Shown here: positions 24,248-31,977 of the stretch, in pieces | How the letters are laid out: each line of letters opens with the position of its first letter | Numbering within the stretch: the stretch's first letter is position 1 | NCBI RefSeq assembly: GCF_012847295.1 | Contig: NZ_JABBDY010000001.1 | Span: 1 to 64,000 of the forward strand | Direction of reading: 5' to 3' | Length of the DNA stretch: 64,000 nucleotides | Source of the DNA: Microbacterium sp. MF43 | GTDB lineage: Bacteria > Actinomycetota > Actinomycetes > Actinomycetales > Microbacteriaceae | The notes under the pieces: generated by a model | Databases searched by the model: none | Told to the model about the DNA's origin: nothing | What the model saw: the letters and a program-made list of their open reading frames with translations, nothing else | Position numbers and translations under genes: made by a program

Positions 24248-25228
24248 GTGCCTCTCGACGCGGTGGCCTATCGGCCCTACTCCGACCCGGACGACTTCAT
24301 CCGTGAGGTGACGGACCTCATATGGGTAGACCGCTCGATCTCGTTCATCCGCCAGAACTACGAGGAGGATGCCGTCGTACACGGCGCCTACGGCACGACG
24401 ACGACCTGCGACGCAGTCGTCGAGTCCACGCTCGCGCGCATTTCGGCCTTGCCGGACCGTGCCGGTCAGGCGGAGGACATCGTCTGGGAGCAGCGTGGGG
24501 ACGACGGGTTCCTCAGTTCCCACCTCCTCATCTGGGGCGATCTGCCCACCAGGAGGCACAGCCGCACCATCGCCAACTGCCACTACCGTCGCGGTCGCAT
24601 GGTGCAGGAGTGGATCGTGCGCGACAGCCTTGCCGAGGCTCTCGAGCGGGGCGCCGATCTGGACGAGCTCGCCCGTGCGCGGGCGTTCACCGGCTACTCG
24701 GGCTCGTGGACGCGTCCCGCGCCGGTCGACCCGATCGTGTTCGGCGACTCGGGGGCACGCCCCGACGACCACCGTTCCGAGGTCGAACGGGTGCTGGAGA
24801 TGATCGAGCGGGTGTGGAACCAGCGAGACCTGCAGAAGGTCGAGTCATACTTCGACCGCGACCTGACGCTGGTGACGGTGGGCAATCGCCTGATCATCCG
24901 ACCCGAGGGCTACCGTCGTGCGCTCCTCGGATTCCTCGAGTCCTTCCCCGGAGGCCGGTTCGAGGTGCGCGACATCCAGACCAACTACGACGTCCGCTAC
25001 GCCGGGCTGCGGGTCGCCGTGACATGGAAATTCGTCGGCGATTACACCGGTAAGCCCGCTTACGGCGCGGTCACCGGCCGGCCCGTCGACGTGCTGGGGA
25101 TCTCGCAGTTCACGTTCCACGGTGGCGCGCTGGTGAAGGAAGTGCGCATCTGGGACGACATCGCCCTGAGAGCACAGATCGCCGGCATGCGCGGCGACGA
25201 GCCGCTCGGCGCGCCGAGCTTCCACTGA
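24248..25228 (+). CDS. tandem SnoaL/NTF2-like protein, subfamily B
   Basis: A 326-residue protein with two NTF2-like domains (about 10-140 and 180-310). Shared with the product of 11458-12528: DLIWVDRSISFIRQNY, VVHGAYGTTTT, EDIVWEQRGDDGF, MVQEWIVRDSLAE, then AYGAVTGRPVDVLGISQF and VRIWDDIALRAQIAGM. GTG 24248 follows AAGGAGCAGCA. It is the first gene of a two-gene operon with a bicupin 30 bp downstream, behind LacI operator 5. The pairing of a SnoaL-like protein with a cupin again suggests successive enzymes on one substrate. Cytoplasmic; no signal peptide. Confidence 0.75.
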   Translation: MPLDAVAYRPYSDPDDFIREVTDLIWVDRSISFIRQNYEEDAVVHGAYGTTTTCDAVVESTLARISALPDRAGQAEDIVWEQRGDDGFLSSHLLIWGDLPTRRHSRTIANCHYRRGRMVQEWIVRDSLAEALERGADLDELARARAFTGYSGSWTRPAPVDPIVFGDSGARPDDHRSEVERVLEMIERVWNQRDLQKVESYFDRDLTLVTVGNRLIIRPEGYRRALLGFLESFPGGRFEVRDIQTNYDVRYAGLRVAVTWKFVGDYTGKPAYGAVTGRPVDVLGISQFTFHGGALVKEVRIWDDIALRAQIAGMRGDEPLGAPSFH

Positions 25229-25258
25229 AAACACGAGACGAGAGAAAGAGAAATCAGA

Positions 25259-26407
25259 ATGAGTGACGTCGTCCTCGACAAGACCGAGATCGAGCGCCGC
25301 ACGATCCGGCGCACGGATTGGGTGGCCTGCAACGCAGCGTTCATCGACTGCCGGACGCCCGGGTCGGACCAGAAGGAGAACTACGCCTTCATCGGCGCAG
25401 GGGTCTCGCAGAACGCCTCTCAGGTGATCAACCTCGCCGAGAACCACGGCTTCAACACCGGCGCGGCGGGCATGCCCAACGGCATCTCGAACAACCTTCA
25501 CCTGCACTTCACGGCGGAGGTCTTCATCAACCTCGGCGGCCAGTTCCGGCTGCGCTGGGGTGTGGACGGCAAGGAGGGTCAGTACGTCAGCACCGACGGC
25601 GACATCATCTCGGTGCCGACGTGGATCTTCCGCGGGTTCACGAACGAGGGCCCCGACGACGGCATCCTCTACACCGTCCTCGGGCGCGACGTCACCGGCG
25701 GGATCATCTGGGGCCCCTCCGTGTTGAATGAAGCCAAGGGATACGGGCTGTACCTCACCGCGGACAATCGACTCATCGACACCGTCGCAGGTGACGAGGT
25801 GCCCGAGGACGTCGCGCTCATCGCCCCCATGCAGCAGCGCTATATCGACGAGCTGTCGAACTATTCCGTCGACGAGATGCGCCAGCGCGTCGTCCAGCCT
25901 GGTGATCGAACCTATAGCCGCAACGCGCTCCTCTGCGCGAACCTGCCGGGCGGTGCGGCTGAGCTCGCACTCGTCATCGGCTATGGCATGACCGAGGACC
26001 GCCGGCAGGTGCCGGCGATCCACGAGCCGCACTCGTTCAACGTCGCGTGGGTGCGGGCGGTCGAAGATGAGGGGATCCTGCGTCATCGCCACGACAAGGC
26101 GCAGGCGATCCTGGTGAAGTCCGGCCGATGGCTTGTGACCCTCAACGGCGACCCTGACGAGACCGTCGAGCTCGGTCCGTCGGACGCTCTCTCCATCCCT
26201 GAGGGAGCGTGGCGCGCGTTCCGCTGCGTCGACGCAGGCGAGGCCGACGCCGGCGAGCTGTTGGTCATCAACTCCGGCGACGACCGGGTCTACCTCGACT
26301 GGGCTCCCGAGGTGGTGGACGCAGCGCGAGATGCCGATCGCATGCTGGACCCAAACGGATACCTTGCGCCTGTCGGAGTGATGGTAACCGCGACCGAGGA
26401 CGACTGA
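25259..26407 (+). CDS. bicupin protein
   Basis: A 382-residue protein with two cupin barrels. Cupin 1 (about residues 70-150) has the metal-site pattern NNLHLHFTAEVFINLGGQFRLRWG and a later SVPTWIFRGFTNEG. Cupin 2 (about 255-345) has FNVAWVRAVEDEGILRHRHDKAQAILVKSGRW and DALSIPEGAWRAFRCVD. Both have His/Glu-type ligands, so at least one could bind a divalent metal. Bicupins include oxalate decarboxylases, dioxygenases and isomerases, and this one is not close enough to a known type to choose. GAGAAAGAGAAATCAGA precedes ATG 25259. Last gene of the operator-5 operon; a GC-rich hairpin follows. Confidence 0.8.
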   Translation: MSDVVLDKTEIERRTIRRTDWVACNAAFIDCRTPGSDQKENYAFIGAGVSQNASQVINLAENHGFNTGAAGMPNGISNNLHLHFTAEVFINLGGQFRLRWGVDGKEGQYVSTDGDIISVPTWIFRGFTNEGPDDGILYTVLGRDVTGGIIWGPSVLNEAKGYGLYLTADNRLIDTVAGDEVPEDVALIAPMQQRYIDELSNYSVDEMRQRVVQPGDRTYSRNALLCANLPGGAAELALVIGYGMTEDRRQVPAIHEPHSFNVAWVRAVEDEGILRHRHDKAQAILVKSGRWLVTLNGDPDETVELGPSDALSIPEGAWRAFRCVDAGEADAGELLVINSGDDRVYLDWAPEVVDAARDADRMLDPNGYLAPVGVMVTATEDD

Positions 26408-26431
26408 CGACCCCGAGGCGGGAGATGAATG

Positions 26432-26470
26432 CGGTGGGGTCACTCGAGCTGACATTGGGCGACCCCACCG
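26432..26470. terminator. hairpin after the bicupin gene
   Basis: CGGTGGGGTC pairs with GACCCCACCG across a 19-base loop, 25 bases after the stop at 26407. There is no T-run, so it may be a weak terminator or a 3' stabilising structure. Confidence 0.55.
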
Positions 26471-26555
26471 ATCATTCCGGGAGCTCCGCTCGACCATTTC
26501 ATCGGGCTGTCGAGCGGCTGCCTCATGCGCGCCGCCGCTGCCCGGGAAGGCTGCG

Positions 26556-27242
26556 ATGATCCCCGTGGTGCTGCTACCCGGCATGAACTGCTCGGCCGAC
26601 CTCTGGTCGGAATGCGTCGCCGGTGACGTGCTCTACCCGGAGCTCACTAGTACGAGCATCGACGGTCAGGTGGACTCGCTTCTCGATCGACTGCCAGAGC
26701 GGTTCGTGCTCGGCGGCTTGTCGCTCGGCGGAATCGTCGCGATGGCGCTCGCCGCCCGTGCGCCAGACAGAGTGAGGGGGCTCGTCCTGGCGGCCACCAA
26801 CGCGAAGGCGCCGACCGATCTTCAGCGACGTGGTTGGGCTGATTGGATACGCCGCCTGGATGCGGGTGAGACCGCGCGGGACCTCCAGCGCAGCATCCTG
26901 CCTGCCCTTCTCATGCCGACCTCGGGTGAAACACGCCCCGATCTCTTGGAGCGCACGTTAGCGATGGGGGACGCAACCGGCGAAGCAACGCTGCGAAATC
27001 AGCTCGTCATGCAGGGCACCCGCATTGATCTCCGCTCCAGACTTGGACGAATCTGTTCGCCTACATTGGTCGTTTCCGGGCTCCGCGATCCGATCTGCCC
27101 GCCTTCCTTCCACGCCGAGCTCGTCGAGGCGATTCCCGATGCGAAACTAATGACCCTCGACACGAGTCACCTCGTGCCGATGGAGCAGCCTGCTGCATTT
27201 GGTCGGCTACTGCGGACCTGGCTAAGGCACCTGGAGATATAG
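26556..27242 (+). CDS. alpha/beta hydrolase
   Basis: A 228-residue single-domain hydrolase. It has an oxyanion loop VVLLPGMNCSADLW near residue 5, the nucleophile elbow GLSLGG with Ser at about residue 54, and, later, an acid in VVSGLRDPICPP and a His in LDTSHLVPMEQP. These make a complete Ser-Asp-His triad. The cap region is short. Likely substrates are small esters, lactones or amides. It lies 148 bp downstream of the bicupin gene in the same direction, beyond a hairpin, so membership in that operon is doubtful. It is the last gene before the tRNA-like attachment region. Confidence 0.85.
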   Translation: MIPVVLLPGMNCSADLWSECVAGDVLYPELTSTSIDGQVDSLLDRLPERFVLGGLSLGGIVAMALAARAPDRVRGLVLAATNAKAPTDLQRRGWADWIRRLDAGETARDLQRSILPALLMPTSGETRPDLLERTLAMGDATGEATLRNQLVMQGTRIDLRSRLGRICSPTLVVSGLRDPICPPSFHAELVEAIPDAKLMTLDTSHLVPMEQPAAFGRLLRTWLRHLEI

Positions 27243-27460
27243 GCGTGACCTGATCCCGAACTGGGGTAAATCACACGGCAGTTCGGGGCAGGGAGTGCAC
27301 ACAAGATCTCGCTCCTCGTCGGGCGCGTGGCGGGCCTCGCCGTGACAAAGAATTGAGAAGGATTGGTGCGGCCCGGCACAGCGCGCATGGTCGGCGCAAC
27401 CTCGCATCCTGCGGACTCATGCGGCTGCCAACTTGAGATCGTTGAGGAAGCATCGTTGGC

Positions 27461-27486
27461 GAGGGTTCAAATTCCGCTGTCTCCGC
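27461..27486 (+). other. tRNA 3'-end-like fragment (old attachment remnant?)
   Basis: GAGGGTTCAAATTCCGCTGT followed by CTCCGC resembles the T-arm and acceptor 3' strand of a tRNA-Ser (the TGTCTCCGC ending is common there). No D-arm, anticodon arm or matching 5' acceptor strand lies upstream, so it is not a complete tRNA. It could be a second, older att remnant. Confidence 0.4.
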
Positions 27487-27613
27487 GCGGGAACAGAAGC
27501 GGGAACAAACGCAATGAAACGCGTGCGACTCGATGCAGCGTTTGAGAACTGCGACCGTTGATTTCATGCGGTTCTGTGACCTCATGTGACCCCTGTGACC
27601 ACATCCCGTATGC

Positions 27614-27637
27614 GTTCAAATCCCACCGTCACCGCCA
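27614..27637 (+). other. candidate right attachment site: tRNA-Ser-type 3' end
   Basis: GTTCAAATCCCACCGTCACC followed by GCCA reads as a T-loop, the 3' strand of a T-stem, an acceptor strand and the encoded CCA of a tRNA, most like a serine tRNA. The 5' strand of the T-stem (expected GTGGG) is not there, so only the 3' end is present. A tRNA-style terminator follows 6 bases later. This is the structure left at the far end when an element integrates into the 3' end of a tRNA gene. Confidence 0.6.
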
Positions 27638-27643
27638 TAGACA

Positions 27644-27686
27644 AGCCCCGCGAGCCCTTGTAAACACTGGGATCGCGGGGCTTTCT
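27644..27686 (+). terminator. strong terminator behind the tRNA 3' fragment
   Basis: AGCCCCGCGA pairs perfectly with TCGCGGGGCT across a 19-base loop, followed by TTCTTCTT. Since no gene ends just before it except the tRNA-like fragment, it is best read as the original terminator of the invaded tRNA gene. Confidence 0.8.
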
Positions 27687-27951
27687 TCTTGCCCGAGATC
27701 CCGCCGTGAGAACACGCGTTCTCCGGCGGCCTCGCGCGAGGCGTGAACGAAACCCTCGGCGCGACCGATCCTCCTCGCCGGCGCACCGCCGCCATCCTCG
27801 GCTCGAGCCCGCACTCCTGGCGGCGAGGAGCGGCTGCGAAGGCGGGCGCGGTGATTGACGCGGTGGCGGGGATGACGGTCGAGCATGGATCCGCAGCAGT
27901 CTCGACTGCGGCGCGACCCGAGCCCGCTGTGGCGGCTTCTACACTGACGGT

Positions 27952-29163
27952 GTGACTGCGAGGCGTGCAGAGCATCCGGGCGCCGGCCGCCGTCGGGTGC
28001 TGCCGATCCCGAGTGTGGCCGACGGGACCAGTCGCGTGACGACGTTCGAGCTGTTCTTCGATCTCGTCTACGTCTTCGCCTTCACCCAGGTCTCGCGGCT
28101 GATGGCCGAGACGCACAGCGCCGCGGGAATCGCGCAGGCCCTGATCGTTCTCGCCCTGCTCTGGTGGACCTGGGTCGGATTCAGCTGGATCTCCAACACG
28201 GCATCGGCAGATCAGCCCTTCTTGCGCACGGTGATGACGGCCGCGATGATCGCCGTGTTCGTGGCGGCCCTCACCATCCCCGAGGCTTATGAGGACCTCG
28301 AGGGCGGATGGAGCGGCCCGGTCGTCTTCGCTGCCGCGTACACCGCGGTGAGGCTGATCCATCTGGCGCTCTACAGCGTGGTGGGCTGGCGGTCGCGGGC
28401 GCTGCGCCGGCAGTTGGGGATCTTCCTGATCGCGCTGGTGCCGGCGGTGCTGCTCGTGCTCGTGGGTGCCCTCGTCGGTGGGGCCGCACAGGTGTGGCTC
28501 TGGCTGATCGCCATCGTCTATGACGTCGTAGCAACGCGTGTGGGTTCGGCGGTGGGGCGGGGGTGGAGGCTGCCGTCCGCGGAGCATTGGGCCGAGCGGC
28601 ACGGCCTGGTGGTCATCCTCGCCCTGGGTGAGTCCATCGTCGCGATCGGCGTCGGCGTCGCCCGAGAGCCGATCGACCTCCCAATCGTCGTGGGGTCGGC
28701 GATGTCGGTCATCGTCTCGGTCCTGTTGTGGTGGTCGTACTTCGCGCGCCTCGCCGCCGCCGGCGAAGCTGTGCTGGCGGCGCGCGATGAGAAGGAGCGA
28801 GCGATTCTGGGGGCGGATGCCTACTCCTACGCCCACTTCGTGATCATCGCCGGGATCATCCTCACTGCCCTGGGTATCGAGGACGCCATGAAGCACATCG
28901 ACGACACAGAAGCCTTCGGCTGGTTCGGTGCCGCCGCGCTCGGCGCGGGCATCGCCGCATTCGCGGTCGGGACGATCCTCTTCGCCCTCTTGATCGGGCA
29001 GCGCCGGTTCCTGATGCGAGGGGTGGAGGCCGTTCTCTTCGTCGCCGCGATCCCGGTCCTCGCAGGAGTTGCACCCCTGTGGGCGCTCACGATCGCGGCC
29101 GCATCGATGGCGGCGATCGCGATCACCGAGAGTCGCTTGCACCGCCGGGCTGCTCGCTCCTGA
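27952..29163 (+). CDS. ltrA: low temperature requirement protein A (LtrA) family
   Basis: A 403-residue polytopic membrane protein with about ten membrane segments. It opens with the family signature VTTFELFFDLVYVFAFTQVSRLM (residues about 24-46) and WWTWVGFSWISNTAS, and later has GLVVILALGESIVAIGVGV, the second hallmark of LtrA proteins. The name comes from a Listeria mutant; the biochemical role is unknown. The start GTG 27952 lies upstream of a basic N-terminus. It appears to be a stand-alone gene, the first beyond the attachment region, and probably chromosomal core. Confidence 0.88.
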   Translation: MTARRAEHPGAGRRRVLPIPSVADGTSRVTTFELFFDLVYVFAFTQVSRLMAETHSAAGIAQALIVLALLWWTWVGFSWISNTASADQPFLRTVMTAAMIAVFVAALTIPEAYEDLEGGWSGPVVFAAAYTAVRLIHLALYSVVGWRSRALRRQLGIFLIALVPAVLLVLVGALVGGAAQVWLWLIAIVYDVVATRVGSAVGRGWRLPSAEHWAERHGLVVILALGESIVAIGVGVAREPIDLPIVVGSAMSVIVSVLLWWSYFARLAAAGEAVLAARDEKERAILGADAYSYAHFVIIAGIILTALGIEDAMKHIDDTEAFGWFGAAALGAGIAAFAVGTILFALLIGQRRFLMRGVEAVLFVAAIPVLAGVAPLWALTIAAASMAAIAITESRLHRRAARS

Positions 29164-29225
29164 AGCCGGGACGTCGGATCCGCCCCGGGGACCGGACCGT
29201 CAGCGTCACTCATCCGGGGCGTTGA

Positions 29226-29726
29226 TCAGCCCTGGCCCGGCGTCGCGTGGGAACGGTACTCGTCGACCACCTGCGCGAGGTAGTTCGTGATCACCGACCG
29301 CTCGTCCGGGGTATAGCGATCCAGCACCGCGTCGACGCCGAGGATCATCGGCATGAGCACCGACATCGCACTGCGACGAGAGGTCTCGGTCGGCACGATG
29401 AGGACGGCGCGCCTGTCGGTCGGATGCGGCTCGCGAGTGACGTGCCCGAGGGCGACGAGGCGATCGACCATGGCGGTCGTCGACGCCGTCGAGATGTGGA
29501 GCCGCCGTGCGAGGTCGCTCGGACCGAGCGGGCCAGACGAGAGAAGATGCTCCATCGCCTCGAGATCGGTCGGGTTCACCGTGAGGTGGGACTGGAGCCG
29601 CTTCTCGAACAGGTCGCTCATCTCGATGACCGTGCGCAACAGCATCGTGGCCTCGCGCACCGCGGGCACACCGTTCCCGGATGCTCCCGGGGCGGCGTCC
29701 ACCGGGGCCGGCACCTCTGCGTCCAT
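29226..29726 (-). CDS. MarR-family transcriptional regulator
   Basis: A 166-residue MarR protein. The winged helix covers about residues 48-105 (DLEAMEHLLSSGPLGPSDLARRLHISTASTTAMVDRLVALGHVTREPHPTDRRA), with flanking dimerisation helices. The wing motif HPTDRRAVLI is typical. It is divergent from the MMPL exporter gene at 29808, and a perfect dyad (CTAGATAATCTAG) lies between them, so it probably represses both units and is released by an exported compound. ATG 29726 gives an N-terminal extension of about 20 residues; a later start is possible. Confidence 0.88.
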   Translation of the reverse strand: MDAEVPAPVDAAPGASGNGVPAVREATMLLRTVIEMSDLFEKRLQSHLTVNPTDLEAMEHLLSSGPLGPSDLARRLHISTASTTAMVDRLVALGHVTREPHPTDRRAVLIVPTETSRRSAMSVLMPMILGVDAVLDRYTPDERSVITNYLAQVVDEYRSHATPGQG

Positions 29727-29765
29727 GGCTCGAGTCTACCAAGTGTTGCAAAGTTTGGCTTATTA

Positions 29766-29778
29766 CTAGATAATCTAG
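29766..29778. promoter_or_regulatory. dyad operator between MarR gene and exporter operon
   Basis: CTAGATAATCTAG is a near-perfect palindrome with an AT-rich centre, 30 bases before the exporter start. A further CTAG occurs at 29791-29794. This is the likely MarR binding site. Confidence 0.65.
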
Positions 29779-29807
29779 TTACATGGGAAACTAGGAAAGG
29801 GGGAGCC

Positions 29808-31946
29808 GTGGACGGCTTTCTTCGCTTCGTCACGTCCGCAAAGACGTCGTGGATCGTTCTTGTCTTCGCCGCCCTCTTCGCCGGCGCGTTCTTCGCTCTG
29901 GGAAGCGGTTCCGACGAGGAGACCGCCCCGACCGCCGGTCTGCCCGACTCCGCGGAGTCCGTGCAGGTCGACGAGCTCCTCGAGGAGTTCCCGAGCGCCG
30001 ACACGACGTCCGCCCTCCTTGTCTTCGCGGCAGACGATGGTGAGATCTCACCCGAAGATCTCGCGCTCATCGGTGCGAAAGCCAGCGGAGAGCTCGCGGA
30101 ATTCACCCCCGACGGTTTCGTTCCTCCTGCTCAGGTCTCCGAAGACGGGACCGTCGCGCTGCTCGTCGTTCCGCTCGATCCCGAATCCGACGTGGACCGC
30201 CAGGCGGAGCGTGCCGCGGAGATCCGCGACGCTGCATCCGCCGGCCTGGAGGATGTGCGCGTATACCTGACGGGCGCCGAAGGCTTCGAGGTCGATGTCG
30301 CTGCGGTCTTCGCCGGAGCAGACTTCACGCTCCTCCTCACCACCGTGATCGTCGTGGCGATCCTGCTGCTCGTGACCTACCGCAGCCCATGGCTGTGGAT
30401 CGTGCCGCTGGTCGTCATCGGCGTCGCCGACGCCGTGGCCGGCATCGTCGCCACCCGCGTTGCGAGTGCTGCCGGAATCGTGCTGGATGCGTCGATCTCC
30501 GGCATCCTCTCCGTGCTCGTCTTCGGTGCCGGGACGAACTACGCGCTCCTGCTCATCGCCCGCTATCGCGACGAGCTGCGACTGAGCAGCGACCGCCGTG
30601 AGGCGATGCGCCGTGCCCTCCGGGGAGCGGGACCGGCGATCATCGCGAGCGGTTCGACCGTCGCGCTCGCCCTGGGAACGCTCCTGTTCGCCGAGATCGC
30701 CGGCAACCGCGCGCTCGGGCTCGCCTGCGCGGTGGGCGTGCTCGTGGCGATGGCGTTCGCGCTCATCGTGCTGCCTGCCGCCCTCGTGCTGTTCGGCCGT
30801 GGCCTCTTCTGGCCGTACGTTCCCCGTTTCGGCTCGCCTGACGCCATCTCCCGCAGCCCGTGGGGAAGGCTCGGCCGGGCCGTGTCCCGCCGTCCAGCGC
30901 TCGTCGCGGTCGGCGGATTCACCGTGCTGGCGGCGCTCGCGAGCGGACTCTTCTTCGTGCAGACCGGCCTCTCGCAGAGCGACCGCTTCCTGGAGAAGCC
31001 CGAGGCCGTGCAGGGTCAGGAGGTCCTGGCGGACGCCTTCTCCGCCGGCACCAGCTCTCCGGCCACCGTGGTCGTGGCATCCGACGACGCAGCCGACGCG
31101 GTCACCACCCTCGTCGACGTCGACGGGGTCGACACGGCCGCCGTCGCCGAGGAATCCGGTGATCTCGCCCGCATCGACGTCGTGCTTTCGGACGCGGCCG
31201 AGACGCCGGAATCGTTCGCCACGGTCGAGCGGATGCGCGAGGCGCTCGCCGAGTCGGATGCCGCGGGCGCACTGGTCGGCGGTCTCGACGCCCGATCCCT
31301 CGACATCGCGCAGGCGCAGGCGCGCGACCAGGCCCTCATCATCCCGTTGATCCTGGTGGTCGTGCTGATCGTTCTGATCATCCTGCTGCGGGCGATCGTC
31401 GCTCCGCTCCTCCTCCTGCTGGCCGTCGTCGCGAGCTACTTCTCCGCTGTCGGGGCGAGCTGGTGGCTCTTCCAGTCTCCGCTCTTCGGCTTCCCCGCGA
31501 TCGACACCAACGTGCTGCTCTTCAGCTTCCTGTTCCTCGTGGCGCTGGGCGTGGACTACAGCATCTTCCTCGTGACGCGTGCGCAGGAGGAGGCGCGGAC
31601 GCTCGGCACCACCCAGGGCATGATCCGCGGCCTCGCCGCCACCGGTGCGGTCATCACGAGCGCCGGCATCCTCCTGGCGGCGGTGTTCGCGGTGCTCGGC
31701 GTGCTTCCCCTCATCACGCTCACGCAGATCGGCGTCATCGTCTGCATCGGCGTGCTCATCGACACGCTGCTCGTGCGTACCGTCATCGTGCCGGCGATGG
31801 CCTTCCTCACGAGGGATCGCTTCTGGTGGCCGCGTAAGCCGGCGATCAGCGATGCGGATGCCGCGGCCCGACACCTCGATGCACTCGCCGTGTCCCCGGC
31901 CGGCGCTGAGCGGGTCGAGGACCGTCCCATGGTCGAGACGCGCTGA
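29808..31946 (+). CDS. MMPL/RND-type membrane transporter
   Basis: A 712-residue exporter with the duplicated MMPL plan: membrane segment 1 at about residues 10-30, an extracytoplasmic domain of about 140 residues, five segments with VVAILLLVTYRSPWLWIVPL and the charged ARYRDELR loop, then a second domain and six more segments with LFSFLFLVALGVDYSIFLVTRAQEEAR. The GVDYSIF motif carries the Asp-Tyr pair used in proton coupling. GTG 29808 follows AAAGGGGGA. It leads an operon with a DrrAB-type ABC exporter, under a MarR repressor, so it probably exports drugs or lipids. Half the usual mycobacterial length, but normal for actinobacterial MMPL drug exporters. Confidence 0.88.
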   Translation: MDGFLRFVTSAKTSWIVLVFAALFAGAFFALGSGSDEETAPTAGLPDSAESVQVDELLEEFPSADTTSALLVFAADDGEISPEDLALIGAKASGELAEFTPDGFVPPAQVSEDGTVALLVVPLDPESDVDRQAERAAEIRDAASAGLEDVRVYLTGAEGFEVDVAAVFAGADFTLLLTTVIVVAILLLVTYRSPWLWIVPLVVIGVADAVAGIVATRVASAAGIVLDASISGILSVLVFGAGTNYALLLIARYRDELRLSSDRREAMRRALRGAGPAIIASGSTVALALGTLLFAEIAGNRALGLACAVGVLVAMAFALIVLPAALVLFGRGLFWPYVPRFGSPDAISRSPWGRLGRAVSRRPALVAVGGFTVLAALASGLFFVQTGLSQSDRFLEKPEAVQGQEVLADAFSAGTSSPATVVVASDDAADAVTTLVDVDGVDTAAVAEESGDLARIDVVLSDAAETPESFATVERMREALAESDAAGALVGGLDARSLDIAQAQARDQALIIPLILVVVLIVLIILLRAIVAPLLLLLAVVASYFSAVGASWWLFQSPLFGFPAIDTNVLLFSFLFLVALGVDYSIFLVTRAQEEARTLGTTQGMIRGLAATGAVITSAGILLAAVFAVLGVLPLITLTQIGVIVCIGVLIDTLLVRTVIVPAMAFLTRDRFWWPRKPAISDADAAARHLDALAVSPAGAERVEDRPMVETR

Positions 31947-31977
31947 CCCGCCAGTCAGCGAACGAAGGAGGATGACG

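Larger units (their letters stand above)
27243..27951. other. 709-bp junction region without a gene
   Basis: No convincing coding sequence is present. The stretch contains two fragments that look like tRNA 3' ends (27461-27486 and 27614-27637), repeated TGTGACC motifs (TGTGACCTC, TGTGACCCC, TGTGACCAC at about 27575-27603) of the kind seen as integrase arm-type sites, and a strong terminator at 27644-27685. From 27700 to 27951 I see only a leader region of the next gene. I read the region as the right edge of an integrated element. Confidence 0.6.

Noticed and set aside
22514-24772. 752-codon open frame on the minus strand
   Set aside because: It lies opposite the HisD-like and LacI genes, has biased low-complexity composition and no start signal. 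It is a shadow caused by high GC.
27370-27486. complete tRNA-Ser gene ending at 27486
   Set aside because: No matching 5' acceptor strand, D-arm or anticodon arm is found upstream; only the 3' part resembles a tRNA.
27616-29142. 508-codon open frame opposite ltrA
   Set aside because: Antisense to a clear membrane protein; composition is typical of a shadow frame.
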